Below, piece by piece: positions 7,331-16,068 of a stretch of DNA of 64,000 nt. The position numbers and the translations under genes are program-made. Location: positions 2,418,001 through 2,482,000 of the forward strand of contig NZ_CP058559.1 of NCBI RefSeq assembly GCF_014467015.1. The letters are read 5' to 3'. Source of the stretch: Alkalicella caledoniensis (GTDB lineage: Bacteria; Bacillota; Proteinivoracia; Proteinivoracales; Proteinivoracaceae). Below the pieces are notes generated by a model, which saw only the letters and a program-made list of their open reading frames with translations, did not search any database and was not told the DNA's origin. How positions within the stretch are numbered: the stretch's first letter is position 1; every line of letters begins with the position of its first letter.

Positions 7331-8082
7331 TGAAGTTAAAGAATTCTTACTTGAAAATAATGCTTTGGATTTTGGGAGGCCTAATTATTGGTGTCGTGGG
7401 AGCAATCATAGGTAGCTATGGTATTGAAAAAGCTAGGGAAGGTTTGGAAGCTGCATCTAGTTTTCTTATAACTAATATATTCTGGATTCAACTAACAGTG
7501 GGTATTGGTTTTAGTATCATCTCAATAGCTAATTTCTACAAATCCAAAAATTTAATGTCAAATAGTGTAGGAGATGATACAGAGGATGATACAGATAATC
7601 TAGAAGAAAATATTGATATAAGGCAAGGTAAAGCATTGGTATTCAGCTCCATAAATTATATTGCTAGTTTTACACTCTTTGGTATTGCTATTGATCAAAA
7701 TAACAATTGGTTCATAGGTTCCATAATTATTTTTCTGGGAGTTATATTCTTTTCATCATTCATGGATATTACTGTTGTTAATCTAGTAAAGAAGAGAGAA
7801 CCTTTGAAAAAAGGGGATCCTGCGGAAATGAAGTTTGAAAAGGAATGGATTGATAGCTGCGATGAAGCAGAAAAATACATGATATACCAAGCATCATATA
7901 AAACTTTTACAATGATGAAATATACACTCTTAGGTGCACTGGTACTAACTGTAATATCTAAGCAGGCTTTCAACACTGGAAATTTTGCAATCGTACTAGT
8001 GGGGGCTCTATGGCTTGTACAAACAATATCTTTCAATGTTCAATCTGGTAAACAAGAAAACATAAAAGGAATTAGTAGTTGA
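7330..8082 (+). CDS. DUF3169 family membrane protein
   Basis: The 250-residue protein has about six predicted membrane helices. They lie near residues 10-30, 38-60, 95-115, 120-145, 200-220 and 222-240, with a polar loop between helices 2 and 3 (acidic DDTEDDTDNLEEN). This fits DUF3169, a family usually encoded next to a small Xre regulator, as here. Function is unknown. The last codon and stop lie inside the 156-bp segment duplicated by the neighbouring insertion sequence, so the gene itself was not disrupted. Confidence 0.8.
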   Translation: MKLKNSYLKIMLWILGGLIIGVVGAIIGSYGIEKAREGLEAASSFLITNIFWIQLTVGIGFSIISIANFYKSKNLMSNSVGDDTEDDTDNLEENIDIRQGKALVFSSINYIASFTLFGIAIDQNNNWFIGSIIIFLGVIFFSSFMDITVVNLVKKREPLKKGDPAEMKFEKEWIDSCDEAEKYMIYQASYKTFTMMKYTLLGALVLTVISKQAFNTGNFAIVLVGALWLVQTISFNVQSGKQENIKGISS

Positions 8083-8232
8083 TTCTAAGGCTCAATAAGA
8101 CTGGAGTAGATACATTCTCTAGTCTTATTTGTTTCTCTATAAAGATCTGACAGTTTTTAAAATAGGTCGTAGGGGGTGTACAGTATATAGGTTGATCAAA
8201 TATGGAAAACATTTATGGTTGTGTAAATTAAT
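8077..8232. repeat. Left copy of a 156-bp direct duplication flanking the IS1634-family element
   Basis: Positions 8077-8232 are repeated, by eye base for base, at 10220-10375. The segment spans the last bases of the DUF3169 gene, its terminator and the -35 region of the downstream symporter promoter. Unusually long target duplications are a known trait of IS1634-family elements. Confidence 0.9.
8093..8133 (+). terminator. Terminator of the DUF3169 gene (duplicated at 10236-10276)
   Basis: Stem AATAAGACT-(G)-GAG / CTC-(T)-AGTCTTATT followed by TTGTTT. A second identical copy lies at 10236-10276 because of the target duplication. Confidence 0.7.
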
Positions 8233-8258
8233 CCCACGTTTGACACTTGATGATTAAA

Positions 8259-8308
8259 TAAAGCCTGTAATCCCTTGAAAATAAAGGGTTTGTAGGCTTT
8301 AATTTTTG
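8259..8308 (-). terminator. Transposase terminator inside the IS
   Basis: Arms AAAGCCT...CCCTT and AAGGG...AGGCTTT form an imperfect stem just beyond the minus-strand stop at 8331. On the minus strand it is not followed by a strong U-run. Confidence 0.5.
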
Positions 8309-8330
8309 TCAAAAAAGTGAATAATGTTTT

Positions 8331-10073
8331 TTACTTCTTTGTATCTTTTAGAATCTTTTTCATCTTGCTTTTTGTTACAATTTGGTAGTCTGTGCGAAAG
8401 TCAAAGGCTTCATGTAAAGCATCGGTAAAATCGGTTCTAGTATATAAGGGCTCATATCCTTCTCCCTTAATTTCTTTGAAATTCATATCTCTTAATTCAC
8501 TAATAATTTCATGACAGGTAAATTCCTCTTTAAGTCGCTTTTCTAGCATTCTATAGATGACTAAAGATATAAAGCATGTGCTGAAATGTGCTTCAATACG
8601 GTCATCTTTTTTTAAGAATACAGGTCTTGCTTTGAATTCACTTTTCATAATCCTAAAGCATTCCTCGATTTCCCATCTCCTGTGATTTACCTTAATTATT
8701 TCAGGTACATCATCCTCAAGATTTGTACAAACTCCATAAAAACCATCAAAAGCTTCTTCTTTTTGGATGATAGCTTGATCAATGCTGTATATTTCTTTCT
8801 TTGCAATTTCACCATCAGGAGTATAGCTCGTTTTATGAATAAATCTTTTGTAATCGTTAGCATTACATTTCTTGATTTTTGTCGGGTTTGTATCTATAGT
8901 CTTTTGAGCACGTTCTATTTGTGAGTTGCGGATTTTGCGCTGATAATCCCTGTATTTGATCGAATAAGTTACAATCAATCTTTGTTCAAAGCCATTTTCT
9001 TTGATCCAACGTTCTTTGAAATAGACCTTTGCACTTATTTTTGCTTTATCTTCAGGAGTAGCCTTATCTATCATTTCATCGAGTTCAGAAATATCATAGT
9101 TTTTTTTGCTGCCTGGAAGTTTCCAGCCATCAGGATCAAGAGCCCATTTCTTCAGGTGTGCTTTTAATTTTTTAATAGATTGTGTGGTAATAAAAGCTCG
9201 ACCATCCTTGTCGTTAAACTTTCGATTAGCTTCTGAAGCCAACCCAGCATCTGTGCACACGATAAATTTAGAAAGCTCAAAATCAGAAACGATTTTCTTT
9301 TCCAATGGTTTTAGAGTCAGTTGCTCATTCATATTCCCCCTGTTAATGCTAAAAGCCAGAGGAATGCCATCCCCGTCCATGAATAGCCCCATTTGGACTA
9401 TCGGGTTTGGTCTGTGTTCTTTTGACGGACCATACTGCTTTATACCATCTCCCTGCTCTATTTCAAAAAAGTAATTGGTGCAATCATAGTAAAGAACGCC
9501 GGTATTTCTTTTGGAGACCTTCAAGCTATTTTTGTACAAGGAGGACTGGATAAAGTCTGTCTCCTTAGCAAGAATTTCAAGAGCTCTGTATATTTGATGC
9601 AAATCATATTTGGGTTGTTCTATAAACTTTTTAGAAAGCTCATATGTAGCAAGTTTTGAAGAAGGGAAGATAATTCTACCGTAAATAAGCCTGGAAAGAA
9701 TCGAGTCTAAATCAAAATCAAACTTATATTTTTGTGATATTTCCATACAAATCTTGTGTAGCCCAAGATCATGATATATTTTTTGCAGGAATAGGTAACC
9801 GCCGTTAAACAAGCGTGGTTCACCTTTATCAATAAGTTTTGAGGGGGAGTACTTTACAAGAACTTCCCTTTTTTCTTCCTTTTCTTTTTTGTTAAGTTCT
9901 TCTACGTAATTTTTTGCCCATTCTATGGGATCTTGGTCGATTAATTTTTTTTCTAAATCAGCAACGGTACCGAGCTTTTCAACAACTTTAGAAGAGCGCT
10001 TTCCATTTTCGTAAATAGACTTAACCACATATAAAGATGCGGCATTTTTTGAACTAACAATTTGTAGTCTCAT
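8331..10073 (-). CDS. IS1634 family transposase
   Basis: The intact 580-residue frame fits IS1634-type DDE transposases in length and order. The N-terminal region (SLYVVKSIYENGKRSSKVVEKLG) is typical. The first catalytic Asp lies in LYYDCTNYFFE, the second in VCTDAGLASEANRKF, and the catalytic Glu in RRWEIEECFRIMKSEF (YREK-like region). The enzyme would cut and paste the element through its terminal repeats. It reads opposite to its neighbours. A promoter within the right end of the element is expected but not assigned. Confidence 0.92.
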   Translation of the reverse strand: MRLQIVSSKNAASLYVVKSIYENGKRSSKVVEKLGTVADLEKKLIDQDPIEWAKNYVEELNKKEKEEKREVLVKYSPSKLIDKGEPRLFNGGYLFLQKIYHDLGLHKICMEISQKYKFDFDLDSILSRLIYGRIIFPSSKLATYELSKKFIEQPKYDLHQIYRALEILAKETDFIQSSLYKNSLKVSKRNTGVLYYDCTNYFFEIEQGDGIKQYGPSKEHRPNPIVQMGLFMDGDGIPLAFSINRGNMNEQLTLKPLEKKIVSDFELSKFIVCTDAGLASEANRKFNDKDGRAFITTQSIKKLKAHLKKWALDPDGWKLPGSKKNYDISELDEMIDKATPEDKAKISAKVYFKERWIKENGFEQRLIVTYSIKYRDYQRKIRNSQIERAQKTIDTNPTKIKKCNANDYKRFIHKTSYTPDGEIAKKEIYSIDQAIIQKEEAFDGFYGVCTNLEDDVPEIIKVNHRRWEIEECFRIMKSEFKARPVFLKKDDRIEAHFSTCFISLVIYRMLEKRLKEEFTCHEIISELRDMNFKEIKGEGYEPLYTRTDFTDALHEAFDFRTDYQIVTKSKMKKILKDTKK

Positions 10074-10219
10074 TTTTTTACACCACCCTTACAAACAACT
10101 ACTTATATCATAACACATTGTTAAACATTGTGCACTAAAAATATGTAAAGTTTGACAAAAAAATAAGCCTATATTAAGGCTTACAAGAACTTTTCATCTA
10201 TTCAACTGTCAAAGACCCG

Positions 10220-10375
10220 AGTTGATTCTAAGGCTCAATAAGACTGGAGTAGATACATTCTCTAGTCTTATTTGTTTCTCTATAAAGATCTGACAGTTTT
10301 TAAAATAGGTCGTAGGGGGTGTACAGTATATAGGTTGATCAAATATGGAAAACATTTATGGTTGTGTAAATTAAT
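10220..10375. repeat. Right copy of the 156-bp direct duplication
   Basis: This copy matches 8077-8232 with a constant offset of 2143 bp. It restores the original sequence in front of the symporter gene, including its -35 hexamer. Confidence 0.9.
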
Positions 10376-10390
10376 GTATCATAATATAAT
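10362..10390 (+). promoter_or_regulatory. Promoter of the dicarboxylate/amino-acid symporter
   Basis: TTGTGT (10362-10367), 17 bp, TATAAT (10385-10390). The -35 lies inside the duplicated segment (ends 10375) and the -10 outside it. A TATCAT/ATGATA inverted repeat at 10377-10403 surrounds the -10 and could be an operator. Confidence 0.55.
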
Positions 10391-10464
10391 AGTCACTATG
10401 ATATTTATTTTAACTTTACCTAGATAAAGCATTAAAGTAAAAATATGATAAGAGGAGGCAGAAA

Positions 10465-11748
10465 ATGAAAAAGCAACTAGGTATAACAACTAAAATCTTT
10501 ATTGGACTAATTTTAGGCTTAATAACTGGAGTGCTACTTTACATGCTCCCACAAAGTACATTTAAAAGTGATGTAATCATTGATGGATTGTTCTTTTTAG
10601 TAGGACAAGTATTCTTAAGATCTATTTTGATGATGGTGGTACCTTTAGTATTTATATCTTTGGTAAATGGATCAGCAAGCATGGGTGACGTAAAAAAGCT
10701 TGGTAGGATAGGAGTTAAGACTGTACTGTTCTATCTAGTGACAACGGCAATTGCTATTTCTATAGCCTTGGCACTGGCATCTGTAGTTAACCCCGGAGTA
10801 GGTCTAGACCTATCTGACATTGTGACAAAAGAACCTATTATAAATGAAAGGGTTCCATTAGTGGAAGTTTTAATTGATATGATTCCTAGAAACCCAGTGG
10901 CAGCATTAACTAACGGCAACATGCTTCAGATAATTGTTTTTGCAGTATTTATGGGTGTAGGACTTTCTGCAATGGGAGAAAAAGCAAAACCAATTACTGG
11001 GATTTTTGATATATTAAATGACTTAATGATGAAAATGGTTAGCTATGTTATGCTTATAGCACCCTATGGAGTTTTTGCCTTAATTGCTAGAACTTTTGCT
11101 ACAGAGGGCTTTGATGTAATGATTCCACTGTTGAAGTATATGTTAACAGTAGTAGCAGCACTATTGATTCACGCTGTAGTGACCTATGGCGGTATGCTTA
11201 AGGCATTTACAGGCTTAAGCTTTGGAAAATTTCTGAAAAATTTCATGCCTGCAGTTTCAGTAGCCTTTTCCACAGCCAGTAGTGGTGCAACCCTTCCTGT
11301 TACAATGGAGGTAGCTGAAGATAACCTAGGAGTATCTAAAAGTATTGCTTCTTTCACCCTTCCATTAGGTGCTACCATCAATATGGATGGAACGGCAATT
11401 ATGCAAGGTGTTGCTACAATTTTTATCGCTCAGGTATATGGTATAGATTTAACATTCTCCGCAATACTGACAGTGATTCTAACAGCAACACTGGCATCCA
11501 TAGGTACAGCTGGTGTACCAGGGGTAGGTCTAGTAATGCTATCAATGGTACTTTCCTCAATAGGACTACCTGTAGAAGGTATCGCCCTTATAATGGGTAT
11601 TGATAGACTACTAGATATGACAAGAACCGCAATAAACATCACAGGTGATACTGTATGTACACTGATTATCGCTAAATCAGAAGGAGAATTTAACCAAGAT
11701 ATATTCGATTCAGAAGAAAATTCCTCAAATGTTAGTTTGCAATCTTAA
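10465..11748 (+). CDS. Dicarboxylate/amino acid:cation symporter (DAACS family)
   Basis: The 427-residue membrane protein has the DAACS/GltP fold. The signatures are the serine-rich hairpin (FSTASSGATLPVT), PLGATINMDGTAIMQG in helix 7, the second hairpin with GTAGVPGVGLVML, and LLDMTRTAINITGDT in helix 8. Members import glutamate, aspartate or C4-dicarboxylates with Na+ or H+; the substrate cannot be fixed here. GAGGAGG lies before the ATG. Its natural terminator was split by the IS3-family insertion directly downstream. Confidence 0.93.
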   Translation: MKKQLGITTKIFIGLILGLITGVLLYMLPQSTFKSDVIIDGLFFLVGQVFLRSILMMVVPLVFISLVNGSASMGDVKKLGRIGVKTVLFYLVTTAIAISIALALASVVNPGVGLDLSDIVTKEPIINERVPLVEVLIDMIPRNPVAALTNGNMLQIIVFAVFMGVGLSAMGEKAKPITGIFDILNDLMMKMVSYVMLIAPYGVFALIARTFATEGFDVMIPLLKYMLTVVAALLIHAVVTYGGMLKAFTGLSFGKFLKNFMPAVSVAFSTASSGATLPVTMEVAEDNLGVSKSIASFTLPLGATINMDGTAIMQGVATIFIAQVYGIDLTFSAILTVILTATLASIGTAGVPGVGLVMLSMVLSSIGLPVEGIALIMGIDRLLDMTRTAINITGDTVCTLIIAKSEGEFNQDIFDSEENSSNVSLQS

Positions 11749-11763
11749 ATAAAAAAAGACTAT

Positions 11764-11783
11764 AAAAAAAGAGCCGAGAATAT
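11764..11783 (+). terminator. Left half of the symporter terminator, split by an IS
   Basis: A-run plus GAGCCGA at 11764-11777 pairs with TCGGCTC plus T-run at 13482-13497, now about 1.7 kb away. Removing the IS and one AATAT copy restores a normal seven-base stem with A/T flanks and a small loop. Confidence 0.75.
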
Positions 11784-11836
11784 GATATGATACCTCCAAA
11801 GTAGACAGTCTAATTAATTAAAATTAGATTATCTAC

Positions 11837-12556
11837 TTGGAGGTATTTTTAATGGGAAGAAAACCAAAGTATAGTAAAGAAGTAAAAATCAAAGCTTGCA
11901 AGGATTATGAGAAAGGTCATAGTAGTTTTGTAGGAATTGCAGATGAAATTGGAACTACAAAGGAAGCTGTGCGTCAGTGGTATATCAGATATAAAGAACA
12001 TGGATCTAGTGTATTTGATACATCAAGTAGAAACCAATCATATAGCAAGGAGTTTAAGTTGTCAGTAGTAGATGAATATTCATCAGGGAAATATTCAATG
12101 CCAGACTTAGTAGCTAAGTATAATATTACTTATTCTGTATTAAGAGGATGGATTACTAAATGGTATAATGGTATAGAAATAGAGGATTACGATCCTAAGG
12201 GGGATGTCTATACTATGAAATCTAGAAAAACTACATTTGAAGAGAGATTAGAGATAGCAAAATGGGTTATCAAAAATAATATGAGCTACAAAGTTGCGGC
12301 TGACAAGTATTCAATTACTTATGCGCTCGTATATAAATGGACAAGAGCATATATAGACAAGGGACCAGAAGCACTAAAGTATCAAAAGCGTGGACCAAAG
12401 CTCAAATCTGAAATTGATGAAAATAATTTAACTGATGTTGAAAAATTAAAACTTGAACTTGAAAAAGAAAAGGCATTGAGAAAAAGAAGAGAATTTGAAC
12501 TCGAAGTTCTTAAAAAAAAAGAGGAATTCGAAAGGCAACTTCGCTCTCGAAAGTAA
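11837..12556 (+). CDS. IS3 family OrfA (helix-turn-helix protein)
   Basis: The 239-residue product has three tandem helix-turn-helix units (residues about 5-50, 60-110 and 130-180), each with a KYSxxYxxVxxW pattern typical of IS150-like OrfA. A Lys/Glu-rich leucine-zipper helix follows at the C-terminus (KLKLELEKEKALRKRREFELEVLKKK, in part). It recognises the IS ends. Near the 3' end a run of nine A residues (12512-12520) followed by G is a classic slippery site that joins this frame to OrfB. The ribosome site is TTGGAGG. Confidence 0.88.
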   Translation: MEVFLMGRKPKYSKEVKIKACKDYEKGHSSFVGIADEIGTTKEAVRQWYIRYKEHGSSVFDTSSRNQSYSKEFKLSVVDEYSSGKYSMPDLVAKYNITYSVLRGWITKWYNGIEIEDYDPKGDVYTMKSRKTTFEERLEIAKWVIKNNMSYKVAADKYSITYALVYKWTRAYIDKGPEALKYQKRGPKLKSEIDENNLTDVEKLKLELEKEKALRKRREFELEVLKKKEEFERQLRSRK

Positions 12557-13434
12557 GACATGAAGCAGAATACAAAACAGTAGTTTTTTTTAAAGATCAA
12601 GGTTATGCAGTGACCAAAATATGCGAATTTCTAAATATCTCAAGAAGTGCATACTACAAACATAAAAAACGTGTGAAACCTGAAAAAGAAAAACAAGATG
12701 AATTATTATGTTCACTAATTAATGAATATCATATAACTTTTGATGGGATTTTAGGCTATAGAAGAATGGCTATGTTCATTAACAAACTAAATCATAAGTC
12801 ATTCTCAGAAGGGTATATACATAGACTTATGAATCTTTTAGGTATTACAGCCAGGATTAGAAGAAAGAAAGTTAATCGTAAGAGAACAAAACCAGAATAT
12901 ACGAAAGAAAATATTTTATCAAGAGACTTTACTACTGAGGCTCCTAATGAGAAATGGCTTACAGATGTAACTGAATTCTCAATTCCTGGAGATAGTAGAA
13001 AGCTTTATTTAAGCCCAATTATGGATCTTTATGATAATAGTATTATTGAATATAAACTTTCCTTCAAAAATAATAATCATCTTGTATTTGACATGTTTGA
13101 TAAAGCAATAGAAAAGTATCCTGATGCAAAGCCGATATTTCACAGCGATAGAGGCTTTCAATACACAGGTAATATCTTTAGAGATAAAATCCAGGAAGCT
13201 GGTATGACTCAAAGCATGTCGAGGGTTGGCAAGTGTATAGATAACGGGCCTATGGAAGGTTTTTTTGGAGTTTTGAAAGCTGAAATGTTTTACGGAAAAA
13301 AGTTTAAGTCACTTGAAGAACTTAGGTGGAAAATAGTTGAATATATTAAGTTTTACAACGAAAAAAGATTTCAAAAAAGACTAAGATGCATGGCTCCTTT
13401 AGAATATAGAAACCATGCATCAAAATGTGCATAA
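12514..13434 (+). CDS. IS3 family OrfB (DDE integrase core), expressed by -1 frameshift
   Basis: The frame opens inside the A-run at 12514 and runs to 13434 with no ATG near its start; a GTG exists at 12610 but lacks a good ribosome site. Frame positions (OrfA in frame 2, OrfB in frame 1) fit a -1 slip at the A9G site. The N-terminal part has the HTH_21 region (ISRSAYYKHKK, GILGYRRMAMFIN). The rve core carries Asp in WLTDVTEF, Asp in FHSDRGFQYT and Glu in GPMEGFFGVLKAE. This is the catalytic half of the OrfAB transposase. Confidence 0.88.
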   Translation, partial: KKRGIRKATSLSKVRHEAEYKTVVFFKDQGYAVTKICEFLNISRSAYYKHKKRVKPEKEKQDELLCSLINEYHITFDGILGYRRMAMFINKLNHKSFSEGYIHRLMNLLGITARIRRKKVNRKRTKPEYTKENILSRDFTTEAPNEKWLTDVTEFSIPGDSRKLYLSPIMDLYDNSIIEYKLSFKNNNHLVFDMFDKAIEKYPDAKPIFHSDRGFQYTGNIFRDKIQEAGMTQSMSRVGKCIDNGPMEGFFGVLKAEMFYGKKFKSLEELRWKIVEYIKFYNEKRFQKRLRCMAPLEYRNHASKCA

Positions 13435-13559
13435 ATTTTAATTTAATTAACTGTCTACTTGACAAAGGTCAGTTCAATATATCGGCTCCTTTTTTTTATA
13501 CAGGAAAAAAATATAATATGTAGAATAATATAAACTAGAATCTCTAAAGGGGGATGGAT

Positions 13560-14255
13560 ATGAACGATAAAATAAACATACTGGTAGTAGAAGATGATCT
13601 GGATATAAACAAATTGCTATGCAAGATATTAGAAAGACAAGGCTACAATGTAATACCTGCATTTTCAGGTTCTGAAGCAAAATTATGTCTAGAGCATTAC
13701 AATTTCCAAATAATGCTACTAGACCTCATGTTACCAGGGACAACAGGAGAGGAAATAATTCCTTATTTAAGAACTCATAGTAATATACCTATTATAGTCA
13801 TATCAGCAAAAATAGCCCAAGAGTCAAAAATTGGTGTACTAAAACTTGGAGCAGATGACTTTATAAATAAACCCTTTGATATAAATGAAGTACTAGCACG
13901 GATAGAAGCACAGCTGAGACGGTATATCCATTTTTCTCAAGTAAAAGCAGTAACCAACATCATATCTCATAAAAACTTAATTCTAAATAGGGAATCACTA
14001 GAAGTAAGTGTGTTTGGTAAACTAATACCCCTTACAGTAAAGGAGTTCGCCATACTTGAACTAATAATTAAACACCCTAAAAAAGTATTTACAAAGGCAA
14101 ACATCTTCGAGGCAGTATGGAAGGACCCTTATCTAGGTGATGATAACACCGTTAATGTTCATATTAGTAACCTGCGTTCTAAACTTACCAAAGCAGACCC
14201 AACCACAGAATACATACAGACTATCTGGGGGATAGGATTTAAGATAAAAGAGTAA
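13560..14255 (+). CDS. Response regulator, OmpR/PhoB family
   Basis: The N-terminal receiver domain (about 1-118) has the acidic pair EDD, the phosphoacceptor Asp in MLLDLMLPG, Ser in IVISAK and Lys in FINKPF. The C-terminal winged helix (about 135-230) includes LTVKEFAILELIIKHPKKVFTK and NVHISNLRSKL. I chose the ATG at 13560. The AAAGGGGG at 13546-13553 has proper spacing to it, whereas it abuts the in-frame ATG at 13554. It probably controls the ABC transporter downstream, partnered with the histidine kinase at 16069. Confidence 0.92.
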   Translation: MNDKINILVVEDDLDINKLLCKILERQGYNVIPAFSGSEAKLCLEHYNFQIMLLDLMLPGTTGEEIIPYLRTHSNIPIIVISAKIAQESKIGVLKLGADDFINKPFDINEVLARIEAQLRRYIHFSQVKAVTNIISHKNLILNRESLEVSVFGKLIPLTVKEFAILELIIKHPKKVFTKANIFEAVWKDPYLGDDNTVNVHISNLRSKLTKADPTTEYIQTIWGIGFKIKE

Positions 14256-14281
14256 ACTTAAGGCTTTCTTAAGTTTTTCTT
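14254..14281 (+). terminator. Terminator or attenuator after the response regulator
   Basis: Stem AAACTTAAG / CTTAAGTTT with a five-base loop (GCTTT) and T-rich tail begins at the TAA stop. It separates the regulator from the ABC genes. Confidence 0.7.
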
Positions 14282-14295
14282 TACGTTATCTTGGA

Positions 14296-14317
14296 GACTA
14301 TTGTATAAAATATAGTC
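14296..14317 (+). promoter_or_regulatory. Palindrome around the -10 of the ABC transporter promoter
   Basis: GACTAT / ATAGTC flank TGTATAAAAT, which holds a TATAAA -10 box. The symmetrical site directly over the promoter could be an operator. The binder is unknown. Confidence 0.4.
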
Positions 14318-14340
14318 AAACAACAAAAGGGGGACTTACC

Positions 14341-15264
14341 ATGAAAGAAGTTGTTGTAAGGACTAAGAACTTAACTAAAAGATATAAGAACTTAACAGCA
14401 GTAGACAATGTTAATTTAGAAGTCTCAAAGGGTGAAATTTACGGACTAGTAGGTAAGAATGGTGCAGGCAAGACAACCCTGCTTAGGATGTTAAGTGGTT
14501 TGACAATACCTAACAGTGGGGTTATTGAGATATTTAATCAAACCTCCAAGGCGGGGCTAAATACTGCGAGGATGAAGTCAGGAATAATGATTGGTAAACC
14601 AAACTTTTTTCCTTACTTTACACCTAAGAAAAATCTAGAATACTATCGGATTCAATGGGGGATTGTGGAAAGAAAAGTTGTTGATGAGGTTTTAGAATTA
14701 GTAGGACTTGAGGATGTTAAAGATAAACTGTTTAAAAACCTTTCTCTTGGTATGAAGCAACGGTTAGGACTGGCATTAGCAATCATGGGAAACCCAGATT
14801 TATTGATACTAGATGAGCCTACTAATGGTGTAGACCCAGAAGGGATATTGCAATTTAGAGAAATACTGAAGAAACTTAGCAGGGATAGAAACGTAACTAT
14901 AGTAATAGCCAGTCATATATTGGCAGAACTGGACCAATTGGCTGATACCTATGGTATTATTCATAACGGAAAATTATTAGTACAGATTGAATCAAAAGAG
15001 CTAGAAAAAAAGTATAAGCAGTACTTAGTAATAAAAACAAAGGATACAGCTAAATCAACAGTTGTAATGGAGAAACAACTAAATACAACTAGCTACGAGA
15101 TATTAAATGATAACGAAATACACTTATATGAACACGTGAATAACCCCGAAGAAGTAAATGAATTACTTGTGAAAAATGGTATTCAAATCTCCACCATAAC
15201 CAAATCAAGTATGACTATAGAAAAGTACTTTATCGAAATGACAGGGAGGAATAAAGATGCTTAA
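14341..15264 (+). CDS. ABC transporter ATP-binding protein (BcrA/lantibiotic-immunity type)
   Basis: The nucleotide-binding domain covers residues 1-225: Walker A GKNGAGKTTLL, signature LSLGMKQRLGLALA, Walker B LLILDEPTNGVDPEG and switch His in VIASHILAEL. A C-terminal extension of about 80 residues follows, as in BcrA and LanF ATPases. It would energise the permease encoded next, with which it overlaps by 8 bp. The setting (response regulator, ABC pair, histidine kinase) suggests a peptide-antibiotic or cell-envelope stress exporter. The ribosome site is AAAAGGGGG. Confidence 0.92.
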   Translation: MKEVVVRTKNLTKRYKNLTAVDNVNLEVSKGEIYGLVGKNGAGKTTLLRMLSGLTIPNSGVIEIFNQTSKAGLNTARMKSGIMIGKPNFFPYFTPKKNLEYYRIQWGIVERKVVDEVLELVGLEDVKDKLFKNLSLGMKQRLGLALAIMGNPDLLILDEPTNGVDPEGILQFREILKKLSRDRNVTIVIASHILAELDQLADTYGIIHNGKLLVQIESKELEKKYKQYLVIKTKDTAKSTVVMEKQLNTTSYEILNDNEIHLYEHVNNPEEVNELLVKNGIQISTITKSSMTIEKYFIEMTGRNKDA

Positions 15265-16054
15265 CTATATAAAATCTGAGTTCTATAGAATTTTTAATAG
15301 ATTAGATTATTGGATATTTACTGGTATTATAATAGTAGGAGTTATAACAGTTGAACTTATCTTAAGGATAGTATTTCCTGACCAAAGCAATATACTAGGG
15401 CCTATGTTTAATATCCTAAACCTCATAACATCTCCCATAATTATTTTTGGTTTCTCTGTGGAGGTGATTACCATGGTAACAAGTGAAGAAAATGATTACC
15501 TTACTTTAAAGAATATTGTTTCCCATGGTCTTTCCAGGGAAAAAATTGTTATATCAAAGTTGATTGTATCTACAATAGTTGTATTAAAAGCTTTGCTTAT
15601 ATTTGTCCTTATTCTGCTTTTTAGTAACATGATAGTTAGGGGGAGAGCTGAGTTTTTAAGTGGAGAAGTTCTCATGATAATACTGGTAAAATCCATGGCA
15701 GTACTGTTTTTATGGGTAGGAGTTATTTCTATGGCAAACTTTGTTGCCCAGGTTAGTAAAAATACCAAGATATTTGCCTTAGCATTCGGGATCACTTTCT
15801 GGTTAATGCATTCTTTTTTCAACGACCTTTTTAATGCCTCAGGAGGACTTAATTCAGCAACGAATCTATTGATTACTAAACATCTATCACAACTATCTTC
15901 TTTAACATTTAGAATTACACCGAACCCCATAGAGTTCAGCATCATTGGATTTTCCCATGAACATTTGATTATACCTATACTCGTAGGATTGGGGTATACA
16001 GTATTTTTTACTGTCCTGAGTATTGCTTTCTTTAGGAGAAAAGAAGTTAGATAA
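15257..16054 (+). CDS. ABC-2 type permease (about six membrane helices)
   Basis: The 265-residue hydrophobic protein has predicted helices near 17-38, 52-75, 95-120, 135-160, 167-187 and 232-256. Size and layout match LanE/BcrB-type permeases. There is no large extracellular domain like that of BceB. The start codon overlaps the ATPase stop, so the two are translated together. The substrate is not identifiable from sequence. Confidence 0.85.
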   Translation: MLNYIKSEFYRIFNRLDYWIFTGIIIVGVITVELILRIVFPDQSNILGPMFNILNLITSPIIIFGFSVEVITMVTSEENDYLTLKNIVSHGLSREKIVISKLIVSTIVVLKALLIFVLILLFSNMIVRGRAEFLSGEVLMIILVKSMAVLFLWVGVISMANFVAQVSKNTKIFALAFGITFWLMHSFFNDLFNASGGLNSATNLLITKHLSQLSSLTFRITPNPIEFSIIGFSHEHLIIPILVGLGYTVFFTVLSIAFFRRKEVR

Positions 16055-16068
16055 CGAGGAGTGACAAT

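Larger units (their letters stand above)
8233..10219 (-). mobile_element. Insertion sequence, IS1634 family (IS4 superfamily), 1987 bp
   Basis: The borders are set by the 156-bp flanking duplication. Weak terminal inverted repeats share TTTGACA at the same offset from each end, followed by TTGA. Subterminal inverted similarity (TTTGACAAAAA...AAGCCT type) adds support. The single gene is a 580-residue transposase on the minus strand. The transposase frame is intact, so the element may be active. Confidence 0.9.
11784..13475 (+). mobile_element. Insertion sequence, IS3 family (IS150-like), 1692 bp
   Basis: Imperfect terminal inverted repeats share AAGTAGACAG at the same distance from both ends, and near the tips TGA. 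A 5-bp target duplication AATAT flanks it (11779-11783 and 13476-13480). Two overlapping frames with a programmed -1 shift encode the transposase. Both frames look intact. Confidence 0.88.

Noticed and set aside
8682-9474. Plus-strand frames inside the IS1634-type element
   Set aside because: They are shadows of the minus-strand transposase.
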